Below are positions 22,699 through 35,225 of a stretch of 64,000 nucleotides of DNA, piece after piece. The notes below the pieces were generated by a model. It was not told the DNA's origin. It worked only from the letters and a program-made list of their open reading frames with translations, and searched no databases. This stretch comes from Chrysomallon squamiferum (Eukaryota > Mollusca > Gastropoda > Neomphalida > Peltospiridae). The DNA lies in contig CM022671.1 of assembly GCA_012295275.1 (NCBI GenBank), positions 25,520,322-25,584,321 on the forward strand, given 5' to 3'. The stretch's first letter is position 1. Every line of letters begins with the position of its first letter. The position numbers and the translations under genes were made by a program.

Positions 22699-24003
22699 AG
22701 AAAGTTATGAAAAACTAAATCCTTCATACACAATACCTTTTCTGTTACGAATCGTTACTACAAGTCGCCTTGTGTTGTCGCACTTATTGTAAGTCATATT
22801 CCAATAACAGTACAAAAAAAAAAAAAATATTAAGAAGACAACAGAGTGGTGGAAACAAGCGGTAAACTACGACTAAACAGTGTAATTCAGACGCCTGTTT
22901 GTAATACAGAATATAAGCTCGTAAAACTAAGAAAAGTCACGTACATGATACATTCCCTCGTTTCTGGAAGCACACTCCAAAATCTAATTTTGTTAGCTGC
23001 GTGGTGATTTTTTTCATTAAATAACGCAACCCGTCATATGTCTCCATTATTATTATTATTATTATTATTATTGTTATTATTATTATTATTATTATTATTG
23101 TTATTATTGTTATTATTGTTGTTATTATTATTATTACTACTATTATTATTATCATCATAACCATCGACATTACTAATATTATTGCTGTCATTATTATTGT
23201 TGTTTTTGTTATTGTTGTTGTTGTTGTTATTATTATTATTGTTGTTCCTGTCGTTGTTATTTTTTTATTATTATTGCCACTGATGCTACTGTTATCATTA
23301 TTATACTGAACTGAATTAATAAGAGGCTTTTATTTTTTATCTTTATACTTGTACGTACAAAAATACAGACGATGACAGCTTGACGATTGTTCGTTTTTAT
23401 CTCCGCAGTTGCATTCATCTCAGTTTCAGCACCACCGCTTTTCAGAAACGTTTACACTGTACTTTGTCCAATGTCAGTTATTGTACTCTACACAGTAAAG
23501 AGTAACCTCGACTATGAACATTCCAAAGACACAAACAAAAACACACAACCCCCCCCCACAAACACAGAAACATTAATGTACGTAATATAATATTGCATGA
23601 TAAACATTGAAAGAAATACGTTTGTTCCATTTCGATGAGAGAAACGTATTCGATGTCAACTCCAACCTACACACATTCATACACAAACACACAGACACAC
23701 ACACACACACACACGCAAACACACACACACAGATACACACAGGTAATAACAAGTTTACCAGAATGACATTTCGAAATAAATATCGAAAAAATAGAAATAC
23801 CTAGCACAAAACCAAGGATAACAAGTGGTAAAATCATAAACTTAGTGTACACATATTTCAATGTCACAATACTGAATACTGTCACAAGCTCATTCAAAAT
23901 TACAAACGTACCTGAAAATTGTTATTAACAATGTCGCATACAAATACAAGGCCGTATCCATAGACAAATACAGGTATGCATTACTATACACATTTGCATG
24001 TAC

Positions 24004-24004
<1 letters not shown>

Positions 24005-24039
<35 letters not shown>

Positions 24040-24240
24040 ATGTATGTATGTATGTGCCTATGTATGTATGTATGTATGTATGTATGTATGTATGTATATA
24101 TGTATGTATGTAGTATGTGTGTGTATGTATGTGTGTACGTACGTACGTACGTTCATGTGTATGGACATAGGTATGTATGTTGTGTACGTGTGTGTGCCTG
24201 TGCAAGCGTATACACGGGTGCATGTACACGTGTGAGTGAG
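24005..24240. repeat. TATG/TGTG/ACGT compound microsatellite
   Basis: (TG)n, then long (TATG)n with minor variants, then a self-complementary ACGTACGTACGTACGT block near 24,137, then CA/TG-rich sequence. Tyr/Cys/Val-rich frames here are repeat artefacts. Confidence 0.9.
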
Positions 24241-24913
24241 GTAGACTGAAAGAAAGCCCGAGAATGAAACACCACCCAGCTGATTTGATAGAGATACACG
24301 CACACAAACCGAAACATATGTATATCACATTTCTGTCTCCATTATCAACACACTGATTACTACATATACACTTATATATGTTTTCAGATACAAACTGTGA
24401 TATATATATATATATATATCACACACACACAAACAATATTAATACAGTTTTGCTAAGTGGGTCTTTACGTATCTCGTAACGAGCAAAGCGTGTAAAATAT
24501 TCGATAACTCAAGATAGACCCGCATTGCACAGCTGATCACACAAACGAAACGGGCTCTTGGAAATATTTGTATATGGGCAGGTAAGCACAAATAGTGACG
24601 GCAGCAACACAAAAGCATAGAACACCTATTAAACGAGTCACGCAACATCCTACTACGATTCACGTCAGAGCTGATGCTGTCATCCAGTGTGTTTCTAACA
24701 GCGAAATGGAACAAACGTCTTGTTTCTGCACTCTGTTGGTTACGTCATATTATATTAATAATACGTTGATACTGCAAGAGAGGCTAATAAGAAATAGTAA
24801 GGATTACTTTCGAGTGTCCATGGCTGCCTTGCTGTTGGGTCAGAAAGCAGCGTGAGAAAACGTGTATTGTACTTCAAAGTAGAAATAAAGACAATGAGAG
24901 AGTGTCAGATGAG

Positions 24914-24916
<3 letters not shown>

Positions 24917-25002
<86 letters not shown>
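24917..25002. repeat. (GA)n microsatellite
   Basis: About 86 bp of uninterrupted GA. Confidence 0.98.
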
Positions 25003-25004
<2 letters not shown>

Positions 25005-25641
25005 AAACCACAATTGTAAAACTGAATCGTTCACACTTATTTATTGCATTATCGAAAGTATGTAGAGCATACATACATACGTACATATAAACGTAAGTAC
25101 ATACATACACATACAAATAAACGCACGTTCGTATGTAGATATTCACAAATATACTTATCCATGCATGAAAGCCACCCATCCATGCATATAAGCAGGCACA
25201 CACAGAAATACTTATACAAATAAATTATATACATGTGCAAAAATGCATTACAGATACAGATGCATATGTACATACAATCATGCTCATTTAAGCATAGATA
25301 TATAATATATACATACACAGTATAGATAGGTAGATAGATACATAGGTAGATAGATAGACAGATAGATACGTACGTACATACATATATACATAAATTCACA
25401 CATACATATACAGATAATGACATTTAGATACATATATTTACACACGCACTGAGTTTTACGAGAAAAATCAAAACAGATGTGCTAGGTGTGTAGGCATTTT
25501 TTTAAAAATTTTATATGAACAAGAACAAACATGTGTAGGTATGTTTATATTCATATTTTCAAAGATAAATAAAAATAATGCTTTGTACAAACAAAAAGAC
25601 ACACACACGCACAGACACACGCACACAACAACTGTACTCAC

Positions 25642-25684
25642 CGGTGGTTCTGCTTAGTGCATGCTGTGAGTCCCGTTATAAATA
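25642..25684 (-). promoter_or_regulatory. Candidate TATA promoter with tiny 5' exon
   Basis: On the minus strand TATTTATA (25,684-25,677) lies about 35-40 bp before ACCACCG and a consensus donor GTGAGT (exon edge 25,642). An initiation site near 25,654 would give a very short leader exon whose only ATG is followed at once by CAC TAA. It could be an alternative noncoding first exon for the Ser-rich gene. Evidence is limited to spacing and motif quality. Confidence 0.25.
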
Positions 25685-25910
25685 TCCAGTGTTATCCATG
25701 CCAGTACAGTTCCACAGCTGAAAGATTTAGTCCAGCTTCCAGTTCTAAGTATGTGACTGTCAGTCAACAGGTTCATCGAAGTCAGGCAATCGGCCAAATA
25801 CCACCATTCAATTCATAGCGGTGTTGATCGGATATCGCCAGGCATGGGTACCCTGCATAGCCGCAGTCGGTGGAAACTGTTTGGAAATTAAGATAGTTCA
25901 ATTTAAACAA

Positions 25911-26020
25911 ATAATAATAATAAAATAAATTAATTTAAAATATATCTATCTATCTATCTATCTATAGATAGATAGATAGATAGATAGATTTTTTTAAATT
26001 AATTTATTTTATTATTATTA
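25911..26020. repeat. Palindrome centred on TCTA/TAGA repeats
   Basis: Arms of about 54 bp meet at 25,964/25,965. The left arm is (AAT)n, AAATAAATTAATTTAAAAT, (TCTA)n; the right arm is its near-exact reverse complement. There is no spacer, so cruciform or hairpin formation is expected. Confidence 0.9.
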
Positions 26021-26040
26021 TTTTATTTTTATTTTATTTT

Positions 26041-26213
26041 ATCAATCGCTGATGATTCTAAAAAAAAAAAAACCCAACTAAACACTGTGCTCTAAAATGG
26101 TATCTTTAAACAAAACAAACATTTTATTTTTTAATTGTTTGTTTTGTTTAAAGACATCATTTTAGAGCACATTGTTTAGTTGTTTATTTTTTATAGAATC
26201 ATCAGCGACTGAT
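26041..26213. repeat. Foldback inverted repeat, about 78-bp arms
   Basis: The left arm (26,041-26,120) runs ATCAATCGCTGATGATTCTA ... CTAAACACTGTGCTCTAAAA ... AACAAAACAAAC. The right arm (about 26,137-26,213) is its reverse complement with about 10% differences, mostly at an A-run. The loop is about 16 bp of T-rich sequence. It sits only 20 bp from the preceding palindrome. It may be a foldback/MITE-like insertion or a local inverted duplication. Confidence 0.9.
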
Positions 26214-26599
26214 CTGGAAACATCAGAACATGGTGACATCTACTCTTTACAGAAAATACATACACACAAAATCAAATTTCATTCTATTTTCTGTTAAAGT
26301 TTATTTGTTATTAGAAACAAAATACTAACTGATTTCAGTGATTTGATCATTAAAATAAAACAATGTTTTGACTTACCAGTCAGTAGATTTCTCTGCTTAA
26401 AATTCTCTCGTTGGAAACTGTTTGAAGTTGGCTGAAAGATCCGAACCGTAAATCATTAGAATTCATTTTAAAATCTCAGATACCAGGCAACAGTATCAGC
26501 CCGAGACTTTTCAACACGTGAGAAAGTGAGCAACTAATTTGTCAAAAGTTGCGATCGATATCAGTGGAAGGTTTCAATGACCGTGTGTTGTATGGGACA

Positions 26600-26835
26600 T
26601 TTAAAATGAAAATGAAAATGAAAATAATAATAATAACAACAACAACAACAACAACAACAACGACAATAGTAATAATAATAACAAAACAATAACAATAATA
26701 ATGATAATAACAACAATAGCAAAAAAATAATAATAATAACAATAATAGTAATAGTAGTAGAAGTAATAATGATGATGATGATGATGATGATAACAGTAAC
26801 AACAACAGCAGCAGCAACAACAACAACAACAATGA
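26600..26835. repeat. AAT/AAC/GAT triplet field
   Basis: Mixed (AAC)n, (AAT)n, (GAT)n and (CAG)n runs. Poly-Leu, poly-Ser and poly-Val frames on the minus strand are artefacts. Confidence 0.95.
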
Positions 26836-27060
26836 GGTACCCACGCTGTGCAGGGTGACGTCGGCCTCTGTAGCGAGGATTCCACACTACAACGTGGTCT
26901 GACAATCGCCTGCCCGAACACGACTGAAAGAAATCAGTTGTCAGCTTGTGTTGCAGCTTTGAACAAGTATCTTGTTCCACCAGGACGGAGATAGAATCTC
27001 GCCGGTGTGGGACTGACCTGGATTTTACCACACTCAGTTTACATTTGTCAGAAACGTACC
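26836..27060. other. GC-richer unexplained island
   Basis: About 200 bp near 50% GC with many CpG, in a background near 30%. The minus strand is open for about 60 codons (VKSRSVPHRRDSISVLVEQD at its start) before entering the triplet field, and a donor-like AG/GTACGT occurs near 27,057. It may be an exon, a promoter or an old insertion; I do not recognise the peptide. Confidence 0.3.
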
Positions 27061-27070
27061 TGTCTTTGAG

Positions 27071-27299
27071 AAAACTGGGAGTTTTTTTTTTAACTATTAT
27101 TATGTTAACCGTTTAACTAACTTTTTTATTTTTTTTTTTTTTAACCATTGTTATGTTAACCGTTTAACTAATATTACATTCCTTTTATTTAAATTTTTTT
27201 TTTTTTTTTTTTTTTTTTAACTATTGTTATGTTAACTGTTTAACTAATATTACATTCCTTTTATTTAATTTTTTTTTTTAAAATAAATTTTTTGAGAAA

Positions 27300-27350
<51 letters not shown>
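27071..27350. repeat. Three tandem copies of a TTAACTATT-GTTAACCGTTTAACTAA unit, then poly(A)
   Basis: Copies at about 27,091, 27,142 and 27,218 share poly(T), TAAC(T/C)ATT(A/G)TTATGTTAAC, (C/T)GTTTAACTAA; the last two also share ATATTACATTCCTTTTATTTAA. A poly(A) run of about 50 nt with a single G follows (27,298-27,350). Stepwise tandem growth is likely. Confidence 0.85.
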
Positions 27351-27352
<2 letters not shown>

Positions 27353-27359
27353 AACCCGG

Positions 27360-27919
27360 AAAAGAGGAGAGATTTTTCACGTTAACTGAATCATGAACTA
27401 TACTAAATACCACACAACTGTGAACGTGGATACAAAAACGAACAGACGTTAAAAAATAAAATAACATAAATAACATATAAGAATTCTGAGTAATCGTATA
27501 AAAATATTGTATTCAACAGTAGCAGTTATCTGGAATGCACTCTCCCACGTCGAAGACGAGGAGCTTGCTATTTGTCTTGTAGTCATTCATTAATTTTCTG
27601 TTATTCTGAAATAGCAGCATGAAATCTTCTACATCGACCTTCCCATAGAAAGGAAAATAAAAATCATCAAGCAGAAATAAGAACACTGAAAAGAATTGAT
27701 CCTACAGTCCATCACATTTTAGAATTGATTTTCCTTCTAAAGTTACAGTTTGTTGCTCAACAGTGAAATTCTGCATAGACTACTTTGTTTTTTATTTTGT
27801 CGTTTTCATTTGTACAGTCATTCTCACATACATGAATTATACGTACCACATTGCCATATTAACCAAACATATTTTTATACGAAAGTATTTTATTTTAGAT
27901 AAAATATACTGGTTATAAC

Positions 27920-27972
<53 letters not shown>

Positions 27973-28159
27973 CAACAACAACAACAACAAAAGAAAGAAA
28001 GAAAGAACTGAAATAAAGAAAAACTGCAGCGAAATGAATGTTTCGATCACACCTTAGTACAGGTTTTAAATTATGATAATTACTTTAATTTTATATTATT
28101 ACTTTTTATTCATTTATTTATTTTTACTAATAATCACATATTTAAGAAATGTCTGAAAA

Positions 28160-28200
<41 letters not shown>

Positions 28201-28660
28201 AAAAAAAAAAAAAAAAAACATCAAAGAAAAAAAAAAAAGCACTTCACAATAACAAAAATAAAATTTATTTATTTATTCAGCATTTAAATGAACGCTTACG
28301 GCAACGTATGTTTCACATTAACAGGCACGGGAGCAAAGGAAACAAATGCAAAAAGTCATTTTCAAATGTCGTTAAATAACGCGCAGCTTAACAAAACTTC
28401 TGCAGAAGGAAAACGAAAGCATAATTAAAAGCACTAACACTGTGACATATGGCATGTTGCTTGAATTGACGATTTTTATTAACAGACAACTGACTTAATT
28501 ATTGTCTGGCCGTACTGCAATATTATCTAACAATGTTCTCGAAAATGTTCTTTCCCCAGAATTTGTTTCGTAAAACAGTTATTTGGATGAAAATAAAATA
28601 TCAGTGAATTATAAATATGCATAACTTTCCGCACTGCAATAAAAGGTATATATATATACG
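27360..28660. other. Intergenic DNA with triplet and CA tracts
   Basis: (AAT)n then (AAC)n at 27,920-27,990, and (CA)n followed by poly(A) at 28,163-28,240. No exon or RNA gene recognised. Confidence 0.5.
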
Positions 28661-28663
28661 TCT

Positions 28664-28724
<61 letters not shown>
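28664..28724. repeat. (TG)n microsatellite
   Basis: About 60 bp of TG on the plus strand. Confidence 0.97.
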
Positions 28725-28727
<3 letters not shown>

Positions 28728-28755
28728 ATATAAGATCTCATTGAACTACAACGAG

Positions 28756-28884
28756 TATATATATATAATTTTTTTGTGATATATATATATTCAGACAAAG
28801 TATCTTCTGACAGTTCACTAAGAAGTTATATATATATTTCTTAGAGATCACAAAAAAATTATATATATATAATATCTTAGTGAA
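28756..28884. repeat. Interleaved inverted repeats
   Basis: Arms at 28,756-28,780 and 28,847-28,871 match as a 25-bp inverted pair (TATATATATAATTTTTTTGTGAT core). A second pair, TTCACTAAGA (28,814-28,823) and TCTTAGTGAA (28,875-28,884), interleaves with the first, and AGAAGTTATATATATATTTCT is itself nearly palindromic. Confidence 0.8.
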
Positions 28885-31495
28885 ATTTTAGGTTTGACTT
28901 TATTATTAGTAGTAGTAGAAGTATTATTATTATTGTTGTGTTGGTTATTGTTGTTATTGCTGTCGTGAATTATTTGTTGCTATTGTTGTTAAAATCAGAA
29001 AGCTGCTCGTTCTGTTTCAAGCAGTAGTCTTTCAGTTCTGAACGGCAACAGTTGTAAATTCGTGTGTACGACTCTCAACTCTTTTTTTTTTTTTTTTTTT
29101 TTTGGTCTTTTGTCCATGTTGTTGTAAACTGTTGCAAGGTGGACCCTAATTACAGGCTTGTTGACATCGCTATCAAAACAGTCGACGGTAACCAACAAAA
29201 CACTGACAACCCGTGTTTGTTTAAAAAAAAAACGTGCACTCCATACGCACCGAAAGAACAGAAGTCGTATCGCCGCGTCAATCTCCACTGATTTCGGATC
29301 GTTACAGACCTTTTGATCGTTACTTATGTTCGACCAGCTTAACGATGTGATTTACCTCGGATAAACCGCCTTTTATTTCGGGTCGGTCGAGTCCTTACGC
29401 TGTCCATTGAGTGTAGATTACGCGGTGATTTAAAGCGCCCGGCGGAGTGGTAGTAATTCAATGGCAAATGGCATGTCACGTTGTCGAGTGGCACGGCTGT
29501 GACGACAGCACCTCCACACCCTCCCCTCCCTTCCCCCAAAAAAAAAAGAGAAGAAAACAAACGACTTAAATGGAATGCCAAAGGGCTGAACAAAGAATAC
29601 AGTAACACAAGAATCGAAAAGTGGGGAATGTTTGTCTGTGTACATAAGTACGTACCGTATGTGTGTGAATGTATTGGTGTAAGAATGTGTATGGGTGGGT
29701 AAGTACGTATAGATGTAATTATTCATTTACCTACTTATTAGTTTAGATTTATATTTAACAATAAATAAATAAATAAATAAAAAAGAAGACGTCATGTATA
29801 TTTGAAAATGTTTTGAAGTTAACATTTTAATATACAACTTATACTGGCACTATTATGTACTTGCAACACGTAGAGTTACAGGAATTGTTACAAGAAGTTA
29901 GTGGTTTTTATTCGTTGAAACACTGGGTCAACTGAGAAAGAATTAATATAATATTTATTTAAAATTAAATAACAATTCATTTTACAGACGTTAAAACTGA
30001 AAAACTTGAAATAACAATGTTTTATTAACATCGAACCGTTTAAAACCAATATACATCAAATGTTTTTTTGTGTTTTTTTGTTTGTTATAACGAGGTCTGT
30101 AAAAGCAATACTATGACATAATAGTTTGAAGGTTAAGATTATGCATTCGTATGGTAGACCACGATAATTCAGGAATGCTTGGATATATTCTTTGTTTATG
30201 GAAATAACTTTTAATATGAAACGGGTTTCATTATAAAATTTAAAAACCAAAGCACACAAAAATAACAAAAAAAAGTAGTCAGTCTAAAATAGACTGGCAT
30301 TAGTCATGCCGCTTTACAACTTTTCTGTATCAGGGTAAGAATACCGTCGTTGCTGTCTGAAGAAAGAAAACATCAACATCAAATTTTTTTGTTATTAATT
30401 CATTAATATATTATTACTTACAAGTTAATCACTATGCCTTGGATCAGCTAATGCTTTTTACGTATCTCGGTAACATTTGGGCAGGGATTACGTGTCTGAA
30501 CAATTGTTTAGTAAAGGGTTAGGTACTGGAATAACATTTTGCTTTGGGTTAGGTGTTAGTATAATAATGTGCCTTGAGTACGGTATTAATTTCAAGAAAT
30601 GACTGGTATAACATTCGTTAGCGCTTTATTTAAAGTGTACCCTGGGTCATTCAGTTGAGGCGAGTCTTCTGAAAAGTCCTGGGAAGAATGTTTGGTAACT
30701 AATTATTTCAAGATATTTATTACCATAATCATTTCGTTAATGTCGTCTTACGTAATAGCTGGATTTAAAAGGTTAAGATTCAAGTCACTTAAAGTTCATC
30801 AGGCACGGACTGGTTTAACGTGTAAAATTCCACATTTAGAAAGTAAAATAAGTCCATGAAAAAAGTGTGCTGGTATTACTAGAACTATGATGCTAAAAGT
30901 TACTCATTTACATAACCTTCTTCTTCTTCTTCTTCTCTCTCTCTCTCTCTCTCTGTGACATACACATTTTCTCTCATTACCATTCATTTTCTCTCGCTAG
31001 CTCCTGTCTATAAATCTGAATATAATACACCAAACATTCAGAGAGCGTGCCTGTCGCAACAGCTTGCTCTGATCAGCAAGTTACATTTTTTCACTCGCTC
31101 ACTCGCACACACCTTTCTCTAGCTCTTTATGTCATTTTGTCTTTCTCCCGTAGATTATGTTTTTAGAATCAAATGGAATACCAGTCAAGTTTTAAAACGT
31201 TTTAATTTTACTTTTCAATCGTAATGAACATCATTTATTTTGTTTATCTTTCAAAGTTTCACATAACATGGAATTTTTTTTAACAAACAGAAACTCGTAT
31301 CTAGCAAATCCTCTCTACATGCTCGATATTAAAATACTGCATGTCGTTACTAGCGTGTAATTCAAACTACTGTTCAGCAATCTCTACTTTATTGCCTGAC
31401 TTAATCATAAACGATTACATCATGACAACAAAAATAATTAATGTAAACAGGTAACGCAGGTGTGTCGAGATATTATTTAAGACATTAAAACTGTG

Positions 31496-31526
<31 letters not shown>

Positions 31527-31897
31527 GTCAAATAATTATTATTCTGGCAAAATCCAGGTGCCGATTTATATTACCAACTCAGTTAAATGTGTAAAGAAGA
31601 TTTGTAAGATGATGCGAAAAGTCAATTTGACATGCAGTGATTGACCAGGAAAGGTAGAGAGATCGGTAAAACAGTCTATGCTTGTTGTTAAACGATCAGA
31701 CAGAAAAAGGACTTCAGTATAAGTTGACAAATTAAAATGTACCGTGTGATTCAGATCTGTAAATGTGGGACGAGCGTGATGTTTACGACGTACTTCCTCC
31801 TATAGCACCTGAAATTTCGCTTGTTTTATGTGTTGTTGTTGTTATTGCTTATTTTAATAAACACACACACGGACACACACACACATGTATGTATGTA

Positions 31898-31936
<39 letters not shown>

Positions 31937-33560
31937 TATTTATTTATTTATTTTCCTTGTGTTTCCATACATCACTGTGCATATTAGTGACCTGCAGTAG
32001 CAGGTTTGTACATGAACAAATGATATTTACTACTCAACTACTCAAAAGAAGATATCTACGGAAAGATAACATTTCAGTTTAAGTGTTTCTAAAACATATA
32101 TAACACAATAACAGCCCCCAAAAATTAACTTTTCACAACGTCACTTTGACAGGACTAAATAAATCAAATATTTAAATGCAAAACTGAAGAAAAAGTAATT
32201 AATCAGCAATAAACAAATTTAGTATTTAAAGTCATACTGTTTTAGAGTTATTGACACCCATCCACACACACCCATCCACACACACACACACTCTACATGT
32301 TTGTATCTGTCGTTCTTTCTTTCATTCTTCTTTCTTTCCATCCATATATCTCTTCGTAACTATCGTTATTTCTTCTCGTTTCTTTCACACACTCGCTCTC
32401 TCTAATTTATATTTATTAATTCCTGTGTAATTCCTTTGCTCCTATGAGGTACTAAATATACCTAATAGCCCTGCATTAAAAATCTTCGATATACTTGGTT
32501 CGTTTGGACATATACGATTTCACTGCACCTGATCAGATAAATATGCGCGCAGATAAAGACTCGACTTAAATAAACTCACCTCGAGTGTCACCGATTCTAA
32601 TGAAGTGAAAAAACAAATAGTATTTAAAAACGTGTAATCTTGATAACAATTGTAAGAATCAGTAACGTAGACACAGATTAAAACTGTACTAGTAGAAACA
32701 TAATGTAAAACAAACGTGGGGCTGTGTTTGCCTGGAGGTATATGTATGAATGTATGTATGTATGCATTTATGAATATGTGTGTGCCTGTACGAGTATGTA
32801 TGTACGTACATGCTTATGTCTCTGTGTGTATGTATATGAAACAACCTAACTAGTCGGTTGCCACACTCTTCAGTAAGAAGAAGAAGAAAAAAAACTTTGC
32901 CTCGACGATAATTTACATTATATAAACCCTGTCAGCGAATGCCAAATATTAGAAAACGTGACTAATTATATCATTTTGAGGCAGTATTTCAAATTTCGTC
33001 GAAAACAAAATATCTGACCAGTAAACAATGTCGTTAACTTAAGTATCTTGGATTGTGGTATTTATTCAATAATGCATTGTGGGATTCTCCTTCACGCATT
33101 GCACATATAATGTTCATGTTTTTACCCAATCTCAGATCACTGCTGCGTTCTTACTACGTACATTATACAGTTGCTACGAAGTACCATCCAAAGCAAGTTA
33201 TTTTATATTTCACTTTATTTTCGTTCTTTTTTAATTCCTCCCTTGATTAGATTTACCACTTGTACTGAAATTCAGTGCACTGATCGGACAGTCAGTCAAC
33301 ATAGTTCTTCGTAACAAGATACGATTTAGTCACGTCTAATTTACTGAGTAATTATATCAATGAACACGAGAAGCATGACTGCTAATTTTCGACTGATTTT
33401 TAATTCACTGCTTGTTGACAGATTAATACAAGTAACCGGCAGCTACTTCGTAATGCACCAAAATCACTACAGTAGTAGCTAATGTTACAGAAGTGTGGTT
33501 AAATAAATATGAGTTAAATTTGCGACAGTGACTAAGACATTTATTTTCCTAGAGCAGGCA
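28885..33560. other. Intergenic DNA, no supportable gene
   Basis: Short open frames exist, but none has a family signature or flanking splice phase support. It contains poly(T) at about 29,075-29,103, AAAT runs at 29,760, a roughly 30-bp minisatellite at about 30,485-30,620, poly(A) at 31,501-31,527, CA/TG/TA runs at 31,860-31,940 and TATG runs at about 32,745-32,830. Confidence 0.45.
30485..30620. repeat. Degenerate minisatellite, unit about 30 bp
   Basis: Successive units read roughly GGGTTAGGTACTGGAATAAC-ATTTTGCTTT, GGGTTAGGTGTTAGTATAAT-AATGTGCCTT and GAGTACGGTATTAATTTC, preceded by a weaker GGGATTACGTGTCTGAAC. Three to four copies. Confidence 0.6.
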
Positions 33561-33562
33561 CT

Positions 33563-33566
<4 letters not shown>

Positions 33567-33625
<59 letters not shown>
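33567..33625. repeat. (TAA)n microsatellite
   Basis: About 58 bp of perfect TAA triplets. Confidence 0.98.
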
Positions 33626-33969
33626 TAAATTAAATAATATGTAATTGTAAAAAAATAAAATAATAATGACATAAAAATCATTTGTGGACGGAGGTTTGCG
33701 AAAAATTTGTTAAACAATTTCAGACGCCGTGGTGTAAACATGTCTATCACCAACAACAGAATTTGAAATTCTCAGCAATAAGATACGATTTAAAAAAAAA
33801 AGTAATTACTAGGGAGACGACATCAATTACTGAACTATTAAAGACATCAGTATTACCACTGCTTCAAAAATTGAACTCCTGATAAATCGTCATCATGGAA
33901 AGCGAAACATAATGAACATCAGTCAAAGGAACATTAACTCTCAAAAAGTGTGTCCACTCAGAAAGGAGA

Positions 33970-35150
33970 TATATATATTGTGTGTGTGAGTGTGTATGTG
34001 AATATAAGTATATATAGATGTATGTATATATGTGGTGTGGTGTGTGTGTGTGTATATTTATATGTATATATGTCTGTATATGTATATGTATATGTGTGTG
34101 TATATATATATATATATATATAATGTTTATATATACATATATATACATATATACATATATATATATTTGTGTGATATATATATATACATATACACACACC
34201 TGTACAAATATATACACACACACATATATACATATACACATGCACACACATACACATATGCATATATACACACAAATGCACACACACATGTATATACTTG
34301 CACATGCATACACACACTCATGCACATACATAAACATGTCTGTATGTATGAATTTATATACTTGCATATACTGGTATATATATATATGTATACACACATG
34401 TAGATGTCCGTGCTTATGTATACATGTATGTGTGTATATTGTGTATGTGTGTATGAACAAACATAGAATCATATAAAGATACACACATACATATATACCT
34501 ATATATACATAAATAGGTTCACATGCATACATATAGAAAGACATACACACTCACACAAACACGTTCGTACGTGCACATAGTCACTTATATATGTACGTGT
34601 ATCCATACATACACACATTCACAAATAACCTACATGCAGACAAATAACAAAAAAAAGAAAAACTGACAAATCTTTTTTTTATACACACGTACAAAATCAT
34701 ACACACATATGAACACACAGACATACACATAGAAAAAGACAAAAAGACAATCAGATAGATACGTACCTATTCATACTAAAATACGCACACAAAGACACAA
34801 AGACATATACTTACGTGCGTATAGGCCCAGACGCAGAATAGGTTCATAGACACATACGTACATATATTCATACATAATAACGATCCTACACACACGAACA
34901 CATTCATGGATGCTTATATACACACAGGTACAGAGAATACACACATACTTAGCATACACACAGACATATTCATAAATCATAAAAGTTCGTTGTTATGTAT
35001 GTCTGCATGCTGTCTTGCATACATAAAACACACAAACACATACGAACATAAACACGTTCACTGAAACACAAACGCGTACAGGTACACGCAAATAAAAACC
35101 CATAAAAATACATAAACACACAAACACGTGCACGCACGCACAGAATATGG
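33970..35150. repeat. Long TATG / TATA / ACATAC-rich simple-sequence block
   Basis: About 1.2 kb of interrupted TG, TATG, TA, CA and ACATAC words; the left part is TG-rich and the right part CA-rich, so the strand asymmetry flips near 34,130-34,200. Frames up to 228 codons, rich in Tyr, Ile, Cys and His, cross it on both strands and are low-complexity artefacts. Confidence 0.9.
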
Positions 35151-35225
35151 TGGATTCCAGTCAGGTGTGGTTACAAGGTGTGTAAAAGAAAGATATATTT
35201 GTATTTAAATTCTGAATGATCCACT

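Larger units (their letters stand above)
21216..25640. other. Intergenic repeat-rich DNA
   Basis: No exon supported on either strand. Main contents: CCAT/CTAT tetranucleotides at about 22,456-22,525, (TG)n at 22,652-22,696, TTA/TTG triplets at about 23,045-23,275, (CA)n at about 23,690-23,735, TATG/GTAC tetranucleotides at 24,005-24,240, (TA)n at about 24,401-24,420, (GA)n at 24,917-25,002 and ACAT/GATA tracts at about 25,070-25,430. Confidence 0.55.

Noticed and set aside
26542-27031. Poly-Leu/Ser/Val frames on the minus strand
   Set aside because: The repeat part is a triplet artefact; only the GC-richer start was kept, as an unexplained island.
33864-34550. Long open frames (up to 228 codons) on both strands
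   Set aside because: They consist of Tyr/Ile/Cys/His/Val repeats created by TG, TA and CA microsatellites; the opposite strand is open over the same bases.
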